From: Selaginella moellendorffii
Taxonomy: Eukaryota > Streptophyta > Lycopodiopsida > Selaginellales > Selaginellaceae
Direction: 5' to 3'
Assembly: GCF_000143415.4 (NCBI RefSeq)
Contig: NW_003314261.1
Location: 4,127,416 to 4,191,415, forward strand
DNA length: 64,000 nucleotides
Position 1 is the first letter of the stretch. Each line of letters opens with the position of its first letter. The notes under the pieces were generated by a model. It did no database searches. It saw only the letters and a list, made by a program, of their open reading frames with translations, and was not told where the DNA came from. Below are positions 35,947-47,409 of this stretch, in pieces. Both the position numbers and the translations under genes were made by a program.

Positions 35947-38408
35947 CCATCCACATCAACGAGGAAGGAGGAGGAGTGATGCTATCGCAGAAGCTCCTGT
36001 TGCTCGCCTTGTCTAGCAACTTTCGCTTGATCTGCCGGAGCGAGCTTGGCATCACTACTCCTCCATTCCCGGATGGACAATCTCTCCACGGCGTGGTGCT
36101 GCTAGCGGGATTCATCACAGCTATGGACATGGAGCTCCTCACACCCTCTACTACTACCTCTTCGCGAGCTTCCTCGTGTTCTTCCCTACGTTGTTCTTGG
36201 TAGTGCTCTTGGAGCTCCAACGTTTTCGGCGGAGACTCGGGCTTCTTCACAGATTTTGGCGTCGCCACCGTCGCCTTCTTGCGTTTCCTCTCTTCCAACT
36301 TTGCCTGGAACGAACGAGATGTTAGAAAAGGAAAGAGATCATATGTGTGGACCTGTTTCATGGCTCCTTTCTTTCGCTCCTTGGCGCGAAGCACTGCGTT
36401 TTTAATGCCATTGCTGTCCATCCAACCTTCCGGCCATAGCTCCGCGAGCTGGTCGAGTGATGCGTATTGAAAAACGTTTCTTCTTTAGAAAGGAAACAGT
36501 ACCTCGGCGTAGAATTTCTTGGTTGCTGCGGATTTGTGCTCGTCAATCCCCTCGACGTAGAGCTCGTAGAAATCGCTGATCCTGTCCTCGGTTGGCGCAT
36601 CCCATCTGTAGCGTCCGTCGCAGGTTGCCTCTTCGCATTGGCTGTTGTCCTGAAAAAACGAAAACAATTCGCTCAAAAAGAGAGTGAGAAAAGAGTTACC
36701 TGTGCTGATTGTTGTGGAGTGATTCGAGACTTCAGCATGTCCACGATTTCCTTCTTCATTGTCTCCAGCTTAGATTGCTTCTCCTTTTGTGCCGATATTC
36801 CAAGTTCAGCCATTTCCTTTAAGTTTCTCTAGAACCACAAGGAAGGCAGCGATTTAGCTATGAAAAAAAAAATGCAGCGATCTTACCTTGAGAGATCTAA
36901 TCTGCATCAAGTGTCCCATGATCTTCATCAGGACGTTGAGGAGCTCTTCCGGGCCGATCTTGCTTTGTTTTTGCTGCACAAAACCTTCAGTTCACAGCAA
37001 GCGTCGCTAAAAACTAATAAACTCTACCGCTAGCCTTGCAACTTTGGCGAGCCGTGCCTTAACCTCCTTTGGTATCCGCTTCTTGTACTCGGTTTCGTGA
37101 TTCTTCTCCGTCGAGGGTGGACATCCTGTCATAGATCATCTAAGCCTCAAGCAATTCTTTCTTAAAGCTACTTACGGTCCGCCACTTCTTTCTCCAGCTC
37201 CTGAATAGCCCTGTCCAGCATCGTGAGCTTCGGCCCAGTCTTCCTTCCCGGACTCGATTCCTTCGGAGGAGTCTTCTTCACAAAACAATAGATTAGTTAA
37301 AGTCACTCATCAACCATTTTCAAAGGAAGCTCGAAAAAATCTTACGATCTCGTCGCTGGCAATGGTGGTGTTGCTGGGATCGATACACAAGCCATTGTTT
37401 CGCTCTGCTAGAGGGCCCTTGGTTGCGCAAGCCTTGATCGTTTTAGTGAAGCTCGTCTTTTTGTTGTTCGCTTGTGGAGCTTTCACTGCGTCCTCGTCGT
37501 CGCTCTTGGCCTTCTTCGACGCTGGCGGCCTCTCCTGCGCCGGCCTCTTCCTCTTCTTGTAGACTTTGAGACCAGAAGCTTCATCCAAACTCCTAGAGCA
37601 AGCACATAAACCATTTTCTATCCGCAAGGACGAACTAGCTAAGAGAGAACTTACTTCCCCTCGACAGCCCTCTTCTCCAGCGATCCCTTGTTGACGTAGA
37701 AGCCCGTGTGCTTCGTCTTGGTCCTATTCACCTCGAAGTACTCGTCCTAGACGGAGTTCCAAGCATTAGAGAAAGAACAAAGAAGTAATCTACAAGTAAT
37801 ACTTACCAGATCTTCGTCGTCGATGAAAGTATCCTCTGTGTCGTAATCTTCCTCCGCGGGCACGCAAGTCGTCCTATCGTCCTCGTCGCCACCTTCGTCA
37901 TCCTCGGAATGCCCCTGAGACAAATCCCAAGTTCCATCTAAGTCACGAGCACTGAAAAAGAAAAAACTAACTCGACTTTTTTACTAACACATTACCTGGT
38001 AGAGCCTCTCGATCTTCTCGATCACCGCGTTCATCCGGCCATCCTTGTGCGCAGCAGCCACCTACAAATCCACGAAACTCACATAAGCTTCGCTCGAGAT
38101 CATCTGAGCAGCGACCAAAACTTTGGAATCTTACAAGAACAAAGAACAAACACAAAGAAAGACGAAACAAGAAGAAAAAGCAAAGGAAAAAAAGAGGAGA
38201 AAACGCTAGGTACTACCTCTGGAGCGATTCGAGAGTCCAATCCAGGCCTGGTGGTGGCGAGGAGATTAGCACTCGTCGCAACAGCATTGGTGGGCAGGAG
38301 CTTCTGGAGCTTGCTCCAAGACACCTCCACACTCCCTCGCTCGGATTCTACGTGAAACCGTTGCCTCGCAGGGAAGCTCTCCATTTCCAGCCAGCACCGC
38401 TCGCCCAT
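35924..38408 (-). CDS. UBN: Ubinuclein-like HIRA-complex subunit (HRD domain)
   Basis: The product matches plant ubinucleins, partners of the HIRA histone H3.3 chaperone. From the ATG at 38408 (MGERCWLEMESFPARQRFHV) the order is: an N-terminal piece; the Hpc2-related domain FIDDEDL plus DEYFEVNRTKTKHTGFYVNK; a Lys-rich linker (VYKKRKRPAQERPPASKKAK); a helical part (IPKEVKARLAKVARLA, ELLNVLMKIMGHLMQIRSLK); and the conserved domain DGRYRWDAPTEDRISDFYEL with ELWPEGWMDSNGIKNAVLRA and KERKK. The last exon is charged (EHYQEQRREEHEEAREEVVV) and ends MVKDPKPG at 35924. There are about 10 exons with short introns. Nuclear function is inferred from the family. The final 23 nt are antisense to the NOP2 end. 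Confidence 0.88.
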
Positions 38409-39529
38409 ATCGTCGCAATTCGGATTGATGGGCTCCCACCTACATTGCCAGCAATCCAAAAACTCCCCAAAGATTCTCCCCCGCCCTGGAGGAGCTCTCG
38501 CCTTTAGGTCTTCCCAACTGGGCTATCCAATCAATCCTTACACTCTCTCTTCTTCCTCTCCCTTTTCCTCTCTTCCCAAGCTTTTGTGTGCTAAGATCTT
38601 CCTCTTCTCCTTCTTCCTCCTTTTCCTACAACGTATACAAAGCTTGCTTCCTCCCAATCATCTCATCACATCATCAAAATCAAAAACTAAATTTCTCTCC
38701 CCAAAACCAAGCCAAAGAGGAAGAGAAAAAAAGGAACCAACCCCACATATACCAGAAAAATCCCTTTGGTCTTCTTGGCAACCACCTGCTTGTAAAAGAG
38801 AACCACCACTCTGGCCTAAATACCACCCCACCCCATTTAATACACAGCCTTTTGCTGCTCCCTCTCCCCTCAAACCATTAGGTCACACAAACAACACCCA
38901 CAAGAAATCCCTTTTTACTAAAATCTCTTTGATAGGCCAAATTAACATGCAGGCAGCAAGATACCATTGTCTGGTACTTTTGTGAGATTTCACTGGTTTT
39001 CTTTGTTTATTTTTCTATTGTTCTCTCTGTGTGTGTGGGAAAGTGGCTTACTTTGGAGCACTCAAACCTCGCATTTCCAAATGCCTTTTCAAGGCATTTG
39101 GGACGAATCTCAGGGTTATCGGCATTGTGTCTCTTCCAAGATTCTTAAAAAGGAAATTTTGCTAGCATTGACAGCGTATACTCGGACGCAAGCGATTATG
39201 GTGAAGATTACACCACGAGCTTTGGTTACTATGGCCAAACTAAACATAATACAAAGGTACCTCCGGGTGCCCTATCTGGCCAAGTTGGCAACTTTGAATA
39301 TCAAAACATAACACTCACTTGGAACGAAGAGCTGCATGTAGTCCACTTTGGAAAACTTTTAACACGCCTAGTCTGCCTCGAGCAGTCCTTGCAATTACTA
39401 TTTCTTGGTCTCACCTTTAGTTACCTCGACAGATAAGAATTCGGCGTGATTAACGGAAATGGTACATGGAACTACTCCTGTTCATATGGTTCTTATTATT
39501 TCCCTTTTGATTCTTCACGGCGCTCACTT
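38409..39529. other. Intergenic: ubinuclein promoter and PEX11 3' flank
   Basis: No gene is firmly supported. A CT- and CA-rich tract fills 38500-38900. At about 39178-39375 (+) one frame stays open and reads like protein (YGEDYTTSFGYYGQTKHNTK, then NFEYQNITLTWNEELHVVHF), but it has no start codon and a stop five codons upstream. I do not recognise it. It may be a relic exon. Confidence 0.4.
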
Positions 39530-40644
39530 TCACGAACTCTTGGGCTTCGAGGCCGGTGGAGGCGGAAGCAACTGCAAACAAATCAACTCAAAGTAAGAAA
39601 ATCAGCCAAAGTGAAAAACGTTTCGACGTGAATCGGACCTGGTAGCAGGAAATCAATGAGGTGATAAAACCCAGAGCTCCAGTCACACGAGGCGTCACGG
39701 TTTTTGGAGCAAGCTGAAGAAGTCCAACCGCGACAACTATATCCAGAGAAGCCTTGACAAGGCTCAAGGTTCTCTCGTGAGATTGTTTCACAGAGACGAG
39801 TTTTTGTTCTTTCTGTCACCAGCAAATGGAGCGTTAGAATGGCATCCTACGAGTGTAAGTGATGCAAACCAGGTGCGCGTTCTCCGGGTTGCCTTGCTGT
39901 TTTAATCGCCGAATCTCCCTCTCAAGCTTTCTCCTGGAAGCCGCAAGGCGGCCGAGCTCAGACACCTGGGTTAAGGATGCGAGTAAGCACGATATCTTCC
40001 TTCACGAATTTCCAAGCTTACCTCAGCCAATGAGGTGCAAAACGATCCAGTCATCCAGCAGTACAACGATATCCTTGAGATGAGCTCCAGGCGCTCCTTG
40101 TTCTATAAGGCAGCTTACGTTAGTCCACTCAAACGAAAAAAAAGACCAACCTGATAGATGCCGGTTCGTCCAGCCCAGACGAGTTGATCCAAGAACAAAA
40201 ACGTTCCAACCAAAGCGTTTTTAGCCTGCATTCTAAATCGGTGAGCACACAAAATTCTACGGCAGGAACTTTTCTTGAGAGAAAAAACCAAACCTTTCCA
40301 AGGAGAACAATTGGGAGAGGCGTCGATTTGGGAGCTGGAACAATGAGACCATGCAGCTCGTTCAAGTACTGCGGAAACAAAAATCCATCACTACCTTTGC
40401 CAAGCCATCGTAGAAGAGAATAGTTCTTCTAAGAAAGAAAAAAGAAGCTTACCTTGAGGAGGCGAAACACTTTCCTTGCCAAGCTAGTTGACTTGTCGAC
40501 TTGAGACGCCGGACCTGGCTCACCATTGCTGAGAAATTTTGCTCCATACTGGATCGCTCGGCAAATTTTATCCCTGCTCTCAGCCTTGTTGAGGTACATG
40601 ACCAAGAAGGCCACCTCCGCCCTCGCAACATCTAGAGACCCCAT
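39530..40644 (-). CDS. PEX11: PEX11 peroxisome proliferation factor (C/D/E clade)
   Basis: A peroxisomal membrane protein that elongates peroxisomes before fission. The start at 40644 reads MGSLDVARAEVAFLVMYLNK, followed by RDKICRAIQYGAKFLSNGEP, TSLARKVFRLLK, YLNELHGLIVPAPKSTPLPI, NALVGTFLFLDQLVWAGRTG, RISLYCWMTGSFCTSLAEVS, LSLVKASLDIVVAVGLLQLA and VTPRVTGALGFITSLISCYQ. The last short exon encodes LLPPPPASKPKSS. The order and the hydrophobic segments match plant PEX11C/D/E. About six exons, length about 235 residues, normal for the family. The C-terminus is short and Pro/Lys-rich. It is divergent from the DUF630/632 gene, about 1 kb away. Confidence 0.93.
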
Positions 40645-41637
40645 CTAATCTACAAGACACGCAGAGCGCCAGAGTAAGATCAAGAAATTTCCAAAAGATG
40701 GGGGCATTTCTCGGTGCCGAGCAGCAACCTCTCGCGAAAAATATCACCTGATGCTCCGCGCCGATCGATCGAGCCCTGGCCGCGACGCAGCGCCCTCCCT
40801 CCGCCCGCGCTCTTGCTCGCCACCGAAAAAATGCAGGGCCGAGACTAAAGTAAAAACCTATGATATATACTTATCCTTCCAAGCACGGCTTTGCTGATAG
40901 CCACGTCGAGTAAATCTTTGCCACGTGTCATACTAATCAGTGCTGCCACGCGGCCGCGCCTCATTGAGCCCTGGTTGTCGCCCAGCCAGCTAGGATTCCT
41001 CCACGTCGGCATACCCGAAATAGAGAAAACAGCTGGCATGCTCTTGGTTTATACTTCGGGATATTCGAGGTTTCAAATCAAAAAGGTGTAAAGGGTATCG
41101 AACCATGAGCGCCCACGTTTGATTGCGAAAAGCTGTAAAGCTTCCCCCCACTAGTTTTTTGTCGCGCTTTAATTTACGACTAATCGCTGTTCGTTTAGCA
41201 CAAATATCACTGTCAAATCTTTGGCGAGGTCTTCGAATCCGGCACTACTCCACAATGTCGGTCTCTGGGAATAACTCATTGCTTCGCCACCATTGCTTTA
41301 GAATTATATTTCCTCCGATGGCTTGCTTGCTTGGGTAGACTCGTGGTGGGGGATATTCTTTTTTCTGTGGCGTGGTATTTTTAAGGGGCCATGGCCGCCA
41401 CATAGAGAAATCATTGCGCCTCTAGGAGAAGAGACCACACACAACAACACTAAAGAAAAAAAACTTCTTGTCTTGCAGATCTAGATCTTCTAGCAGTTTC
41501 TATGCGAGAATTCTGTGCGCTTGTATTGCGATTCTAGCCAGCATTGATGTAGCATTGCTCCCAATTCGCGCGATCGCGAGCGGTTTTCTCGAGGGTGGTG
41601 ATTGATCGATCGGGTGATCGAGGAGGAGAGAGGGATA
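40645..41637. promoter_or_regulatory. Divergent intergenic region, PEX11 and DUF630/632 genes
   Basis: No coding exon is supported. It holds the 5' regions of both neighbours. A 'tatgatatatac' tract lies at 40859-40870. The plus-strand gene is preceded by a purine-rich leader from about 41430. 'gccacgtgtc' (G-box-like core) occurs at 40919-40928. Functional relevance is not shown by sequence alone. Confidence 0.4.
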
Positions 41638-43862
41638 ATGGGATGCCCCTGTTCTAAGGCGGAAGATCCTGGAGAAGAGCCGCAGGACGAGGAGGATCTC
41701 TGCAATTACTCCGCGGCAGTGTCGCAATGCAAGCAGAGGAAGGAGCTTCTTCGCCAGGCATCACAGGCGGGGCGAGCATTCGCCAAATCTCACGCCGAGT
41801 TCCTCCAATCTCTCGCGCGAACCGGCTGCGCTCTCCAAGATTTCCTCACGGGAGAGCTCGGGATCACCGATGGGTTTCGCGTAGCGCCAGCTCCAGCTAG
41901 ATCTAGCTTTGCGATCGAGTACACACCCACAGCATCCCAGAGGGTAGTTCTCGAGGACGAGTTCCTCAGTGGAATCAAGCCGCCTCCACCGCCTCCGGGC
42001 TTGCCATCTCGCTACTGGGACTTCGATTTCTTCCAGCAGGTGGAGCAATCGATCGCGGCCTGCTCGTCGAGCAAGGAGATCCACGGCGGCGACGAGGAGG
42101 AGGACACCGTGATCGAGATGGAGGGTGACGACGTGAAGATCCGGGAGATCGAGCACCATTGCAGCAATCCATCGCCGGCCACGCGAGAGAGAAGAGATTC
42201 AAACGCTTCAGTGGCGTCTCTATCGTCCGATGGACCCGGCGATCAACGGCTGGCGATCGTCCCCGCGGAGCTTCCTCTCCACGAAATAGAGAAGATCTTC
42301 CGGTATGTTTACCAAGAATTTCTTAGGGCTTCGCAGAGCGGAGCCGCTGTGGCAGGGATCCTCCAGTCCGGCAGAGGTATGGCGCCTGCATTTCTTTTCG
42401 ATCCCAGCTGTGGAAGTGATCTAAGAGCTCGAAATCTCTTTGTTTCTTTGCTCATCGCAGAGCTAGGTCTAGCATTGACATGGAAGAATGGAGACCATCA
42501 AGTCACCGATTGCAACTATGGATGGAGTCAGGCGCTCACTCTCGAGCGATTGTCGGCCTGGGAGCTCAAACTTTACGAGGAAGTCAAGGTATGGATCTTT
42601 CGCAAGTTTTCTTTAGAGTTGGCTTCATAGATCTCGAGGCATAGTTTATGTCTTTCGTTAAAGAACGCACTAGTTAGTGAATTGTTTTTTTTTTTTTTTC
42701 ATTTCTACTTTTTTGCTGTCGGTTTTCACCTGTAGCCACGATCAACAGTTCTTAGTTTGTCGTCTCCTGGTTTGATGAGAGAATTCTACTAACTTGTGAT
42801 CACGGTAACGCAGGCGCTCAACTCAATCGATGCCGATTTCAACAAGAAGCGCAAGCTGCTGTGCAAATACGATGTCAACAGAGTTCACGATGAAACTGTT
42901 GATAGAACCAGAGCCGACGTCAAAGCCATCGAAAACCAGATGTCCGTGGCAGTCCAAGCTATGGAAGCAACCGCCGCAGCCGTCCAGAAGATCACCAATG
43001 AAGAACTTCATTACCAGCTTCTCGAGCTCGTCCAAGGGTAAGCTTTCAGCTAACCTGGTATCGAGTTTAAACTTCTTCCTCTTGCGCGTACAGGCTTGCC
43101 GATATGTGGAAAAGCATCCAAGGCTGCCATGAACGCCAGAGAGCCGCCGTTCTTGATTTGAGGCTGCCTCGAGGAGCAGCAGCAATGGAGATCAATCCCG
43201 GCCAGAGGAAGACGGCACAAAAGCTTCAGCTGGCGCTTCTGTCTTGGAGTTTCTCGCTCAACGAGTTGATCATCAAGGAGAAGGAGTACATAAGCAGCAT
43301 AATGCAGTGGCTCAAGGCAAGCATCTCCAAACTCAACAAGCTCCACAGTCTGTCACGCAAGAAATCACGGGTAATGCACTTGGCCATCCCAGAGATCTAC
43401 TTCTTGTGCCAGGAATGGGAGAAGTCCTTGAACGACCTGTCTAAGGAGAGCTCCGGACAAGCGATACGAAAGTTAACAATGGCAGCAAGCAAGATAGAGT
43501 GGTATCAGATGGAACAAATCAAGGCCCAGAAGCGAGTATATGGTCTAGTGAAGGATCTGGACAAGAAGGTGGCAGGCGTAAGAAACATGGAGAAGAAAGC
43601 TCTTGGTGGTAGAAAGGATGCGCCAGGCAATCTTGCTGAGAAACGAGCTTCCTTGGAGCTTTTCCGGCAGCAAGTGGATCAAGAGAAGAAGAAACTCGCA
43701 GAGCTCAACTCATCGAGAGCTTCGTTCACGCTGGGCAGTATCGAGAGTTGCTTGCCGGAGCTGTTTGGAAGTGCGAGCTCCTCGGCAAAAGTTTTGGTGA
43801 AGACACACCAGGAGCTTCATGGCCGAGCCAAGAATGGCTTAAAGCAGAGCATTGTCAAGTAA
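41638..43862 (+). CDS. DUF630/DUF632 protein (NRG2/APSR1-like)
   Basis: A plant-specific family including nitrate-response NRG2 and APSR1; the molecular role is unclear. The N-terminus MGCPCSKAEDP has Gly2 and Cys3/Cys5, a myristoylation/palmitoylation-type signal, followed by the DUF630 block (KQRKELLRQASQAGRAFAKS, HAEFLQSLARTGCALQDFL). A Pro-rich linker (GIKPPPPPPGLPSRYWDFDF) and an acidic stretch follow. DUF632 starts at LHEIEKIFRYVYQEFLRASQ and includes LTLERLSAWELKLYEEVK, DADFNKKRKLLCKYDVNR, QGLADMWKSIQGCHERQRAA, coiled-coil sequence and the C-terminal LVKTHQELHGRAKNGLKQ. Exons: 41638-42376, 42461-42587 (approx.), 42814-43037 (approx.) and 43095-43862. Intron 1 is 84 nt, in frame and without stops. 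Confidence 0.9.
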
Positions 43863-44231
43863 CAGGTCTTGCAACATCGCCAAGAGATGAAGATGCATCA
43901 CTGGGATCTAGCAAAGTATATGATCTAAAAATCTAGAGGGAGAGCATATACAGTGGAGCTGGCAAAGCACTAGTGGCTTTTCTAGAGCGGCTTTTTTAGA
44001 TTTTTGTTTGACTGCTATTGATCTAATGACTTGTAATATATGGGCTTGAAAATGAAAACCATGGTGGAGGCTTTTTCAGGTTCACTGAGTTTCTCAGATG
44101 ACAAAACAGTGGCCTTGTTCCAGATCGCTTGGAAGGAAAAACCACAGGCTTACGGAATTGTAACCCACGTCAAGATTAAAGGTGACGAGATTTGCATGAA
44201 TTTAAAAGTAGAAACAAAATATTAGATTATA
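43863..44231. other. Convergent 3' flanks
   Basis: The space between the stops of the DUF630/632 gene and the pectinesterase gene. A 61-codon plus-strand ORF (44040-44225) exists but shows no recognisable family and lies where the 3' UTR is expected. I do not call it a gene. Confidence 0.5.
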
Positions 44232-45525
44232 TCAGAGCCACATCTGGCCATCTATAAAGCTTAGAGAACTGAATGCTTTAGCGTCCTCCTCCGTAATGGT
44301 TGTAGTCCAATTTACACGTTTCGAAGTAGAAGAACCTGGACCATAGTTTTGATACTCGGCAAAGAAAGCAGTGCTGGAACAAAGCAAAAGTAAATAAACA
44401 TGATTGCTTTGTGACATTTTACCTATTAGATGAGCCATGGACATCGTTCCAGTGAGCCCAACCAATGGGATCCACCACACTCTCCATATAACAATTGATA
44501 AAAACCACGAATGCTTCATTTCCCCAAGGTCGGCCTAGTATGATCTTTCCTGTCCCTCCAATATAGCAATTGTGGAAGGAGTATCCAGAAGGGAAATCAG
44601 TGGTAGAGGATCTTCCTTGTGCTGTCAAAGAGCCACTCGTTGTAGCGTTGGAATTTGAGATGAGATTACATTTCTATAGTGCAAAGAAACAGAATGAGAA
44701 ATTTAAAGAAAAAATATTGTTTACCTCGTAAAGTGACCTTCCAGAACCAAAGATGTAGTCTATGTTTCCCTCTATATATGTGTTCTGAAAAAAATGCCTA
44801 CCCTCGTCATCGAAAAGAGTATCCTGACTAGAGAGAATAAAGCAGTTAGAAATCCTTGCAAAATCACCAGATAATTTCAAAGCAACTGCTTGCTTATTTA
44901 TATCTCCTGGATTTGCGAATGGTGCATCATTCTAAGAAAAAATTAAAAAATTGTTATATTTGTAATAGTTATAAAACTATAATAATAAAAATTTACCTGA
45001 AAAGTGATATATTCAGCAATAAAATAGTTTGAAAGAACATCAAAAGTTGCACTTTTACCAGTACCATTAACCGAACCATGGTTTGCATTATAAACTATCA
45101 CCGTATCAAATATATTTTGTGTTACACCCGCCAAATGGATAAAATCTTTAAATTTTGGTATAGTAATTTTCTCTCTGCATTTTTATTTTCATATATAGAA
45201 TTATAAGAAATCAACTGTATAAATAATAAAATTACCTATAAATTCCTGGTCCAATCAAAATCAAATATCGTTGTGACGAATTATATGTAATCCAATCAAT
45301 TGCAGCACTAACAGTATTAAAATTAATATCACCAGCTCTTGGATGAGCATTTGGATCATCCACTGAATAAACATGAAGCACAACTGAATTTGCATCAGCA
45401 TTTAACAATGATTGATGTCTTCCTTCATATTGTTTGCTTTTGAATGCCTGATGGTTTCCCTCAACAACATATGAAACAAAACCTAAACAAAAAGCAGCAA
45501 AAGCGATTGCAACAAGCTTCACCAT
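44232..45525 (-). CDS. Pectin methylesterase (type II, no PMEI pro-region)
   Basis: A cell-wall carbohydrate esterase that removes methyl groups from homogalacturonan. The start at 45525 gives a signal peptide (MVKLVAIAFAAFCLGFVSYV). Family motifs appear in order: GPGIYREK (GxYxE), NKQAVALKLSG (QAVAL), SSQDTLFDDEGRHFFQ (QDTL, catalytic Asp), NIDYIFGSG (DFIFG-like, catalytic Asp) and KIILGRPWGNEAFVVF (LGRPW, Arg substrate contact). The tail ends EEDAKAFSSLSFIDGQMWL. Five exons separated by AT-rich introns of about 60-110 bp. Coding sequence is markedly AT-rich compared with neighbours such as SLU7. No PMEI domain is present. It is expected to be secreted and active. Confidence 0.9.
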
Positions 45526-45789
45526 TCTACTAATCTGAATGCATTTTACAAAATTGGTTTCCTGTTTATATAACAATACTATTTGATATTTTTAATGTTA
45601 AGAGTAACAAGATGGTTTTATTTCTATATTTATGTTTATATTTATAACTCTTTTCTGGATGAAAACATCAATTAACACCAGAATTAACTCTTGCACAACC
45701 ATTTCTGACCATTTCTTGCATCACAATTAAAATACAGAGCTTCAGAGATTATAGTTTTATAACTGCAAGCTTATCTACAGTTTTAATTT

Positions 45790-47409
45790 CTATTTGCCCA
45801 AGAAATCCCTCATGGGATCATCAAAGTGGACCTTCTTCATCTTGTACGCCTCCATATCCTCGGCCGTCACCTCGTCGCTGTAAGTCACATTATACTTCCT
45901 CTTGCGCTCGTCCTTCTCCTCGCGCAGCCGCTCGTCCTCCCTCTTGAGCGCCTCCTTGAGCTTCTTCCTGTCAAGCACAACGTCCTCCGCGACCTCTCCC
46001 CCCCAGCTCGCCAAGTTCTTCTCCTCAATCACCGGAGCTTTCTCCTGGACGGCCTCCTTCATCTCCATATTCGCTCGCATCAGCTCCGCCGACGCCTCCG
46101 CCGCGTCGATCCCCGCCTGGCCGGTGCAGTAGCTGTTCCTGATGAACTGCCGGCAGCACTTGTATCCCCACTGGTGATCCCTCCAGAAGGACCCCCACAC
46201 CGTGGTGTGGTTGTTTATGAACACGTCCTCCTCGTACTTGCTCTTCGGGACAGCCTTCTCCTGCCCCTTGATCATCCGCCCCGCTCGATCGTACTCCACC
46301 TGTCTCTCCGTCTGTCCGAGCAGGAGCTCCGCCGGGAGCTTGTCCGTGGCCGCGGCATTCCCATACTTCTCCATTATGTCCTCCTTGAGCTGCCCCTTGA
46401 GCTTCTCCTTCTTGACTTTGAAGTCCCGGTGGAGCAGCTCCGCCTGCGATGGAGCCGCCTGGAGATGGATGTCCTGCCCCTTCTCGTAAGCCTCCCACGC
46501 GTGGATGTTGAGCTGCTTGAAGTCCTGCGCCTGGCCGCTGGCCCGGTTCTGGTTGTCGCCCATGTAGAACTTCTCGTTTGGATCGCTGTCCGGAAGGGGA
46601 TCCTCTCGCATCGACCGCGTCTTGGGATCGTAGTAGGCCGAGTTCACGTCCAAGTTGAGGAGATACTTGGCAACGTCCTCCCTGATACGCAGGTTTCTCA
46701 CAGTTCCAGTGCTGCCTCCTCCGGTGGTGCGCACTCGCTTCTCCACCTTTGCGAAGTCCATCTGCTTGCTCTCGTCCACCTTGGCCTCGTCCACCTCCGC
46801 CTCCTCGTCGCTGTCCGACTCGTCGCTGTCGCCAACTTTCTCTTTCTCATCCGGATTGTTTTGCTTCTGCTCCAGCTTCTTGAGCTGCTGCTCCTTCTGG
46901 TACTTGTTGCGCGCCTCGTCCTTCTGCTCCCAGTAGTTTATCACCATCGAGAACGTCTGCGGGTCGTAGCCGTTCCAGCGATCCCTCTTCCCATCGTAGT
47001 CCAGCTCGAAAGACTCCACTTTCTCGTCCGGGGCGATGTGTAAGTTGGACCACTTCGCCTGGATCTTCCGGGGCCTGTCCATGCAGCTCTTGACATCGTG
47101 CGTTATCGCACCGCAGTTCTGGCAAGCCCCCTTTCGGAATTTGGTGGCCTGGAAGACCTTTGCTCCGCGCTCGTACCAGGCCTTGGTGTAGTTAGGGTCG
47201 GATTTCCACTTACGCTGATGCTTGAGACTGGGGCGCTCCGCGTTGAGGTACCACGGCGCCGAGGACATGTACTGCGGGATGTGGGGATTGATCTCCTTCC
47301 CATCTTCGTCTACCTCTGCCGGAGCTAGCCCTGCCTTGCGCGCCTCCTCCAGCTCCATCTGCTTGCGGTGATCCTCGCGGGATTTGAAGGCCACGGACGC
47401 GGTCGCCAT
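45790..47409 (-). CDS. SLU7: SLU7 pre-mRNA splicing factor
   Basis: A second-step spliceosome factor that helps 3' splice-site choice. A single 539-codon exon. The start MATASVAFKSREDHRKQMEL is followed by NPHIPQYMSSAPWYLNAERP, the CCHC zinc knuckle CQNCGAITHDVKSC, RKIQAKWSNLHIAPDEKVES, GYDPQTFSMVINYWEQKDEA, an acidic linker, VRNLRIREDVAKYLLNLDVN, the conserved HTTVWGSFWRDHQWGYKCCR and FIRNSYCTG, and a charged C-terminus ending KKVHFDDPMRDFLGK. The length matches plant SLU7. It shares a 104-bp divergent spacer with the methyltransferase gene. Confidence 0.97.
   Translation of the reverse strand: MATASVAFKSREDHRKQMELEEARKAGLAPAEVDEDGKEINPHIPQYMSSAPWYLNAERPSLKHQRKWKSDPNYTKAWYERGAKVFQATKFRKGACQNCGAITHDVKSCMDRPRKIQAKWSNLHIAPDEKVESFELDYDGKRDRWNGYDPQTFSMVINYWEQKDEARNKYQKEQQLKKLEQKQNNPDEKEKVGDSDESDSDEEAEVDEAKVDESKQMDFAKVEKRVRTTGGGSTGTVRNLRIREDVAKYLLNLDVNSAYYDPKTRSMREDPLPDSDPNEKFYMGDNQNRASGQAQDFKQLNIHAWEAYEKGQDIHLQAAPSQAELLHRDFKVKKEKLKGQLKEDIMEKYGNAAATDKLPAELLLGQTERQVEYDRAGRMIKGQEKAVPKSKYEEDVFINNHTTVWGSFWRDHQWGYKCCRQFIRNSYCTGQAGIDAAEASAELMRANMEMKEAVQEKAPVIEEKNLASWGGEVAEDVVLDRKKLKEALKREDERLREEKDERKRKYNVTYSDEVTAEDMEAYKMKKVHFDDPMRDFLGK

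Noticed and set aside
38425-38985. Plus-strand Ser/Pro-rich ORF upstream of ubinuclein
   Set aside because: CT-rich promoter sequence giving a low-complexity frame. No domain and no splice logic.
41064-41125. tRNA-like B-box GGTTCGATACC on the minus strand
   Set aside because: No matching T-stem, A-box or acceptor stem at the right distance.
44040-44225. 61-codon plus-strand ORF
   Set aside because: Lies in the expected 3' UTR of the DUF630/632 gene with no recognisable family.
45826-47043. Long plus-strand ORF opposite SLU7 (405 codons)
   Set aside because: Antisense shadow of SLU7. It is Leu/Val/Arg-rich as expected from complementing a Lys/Glu-rich gene and shows no family motif.
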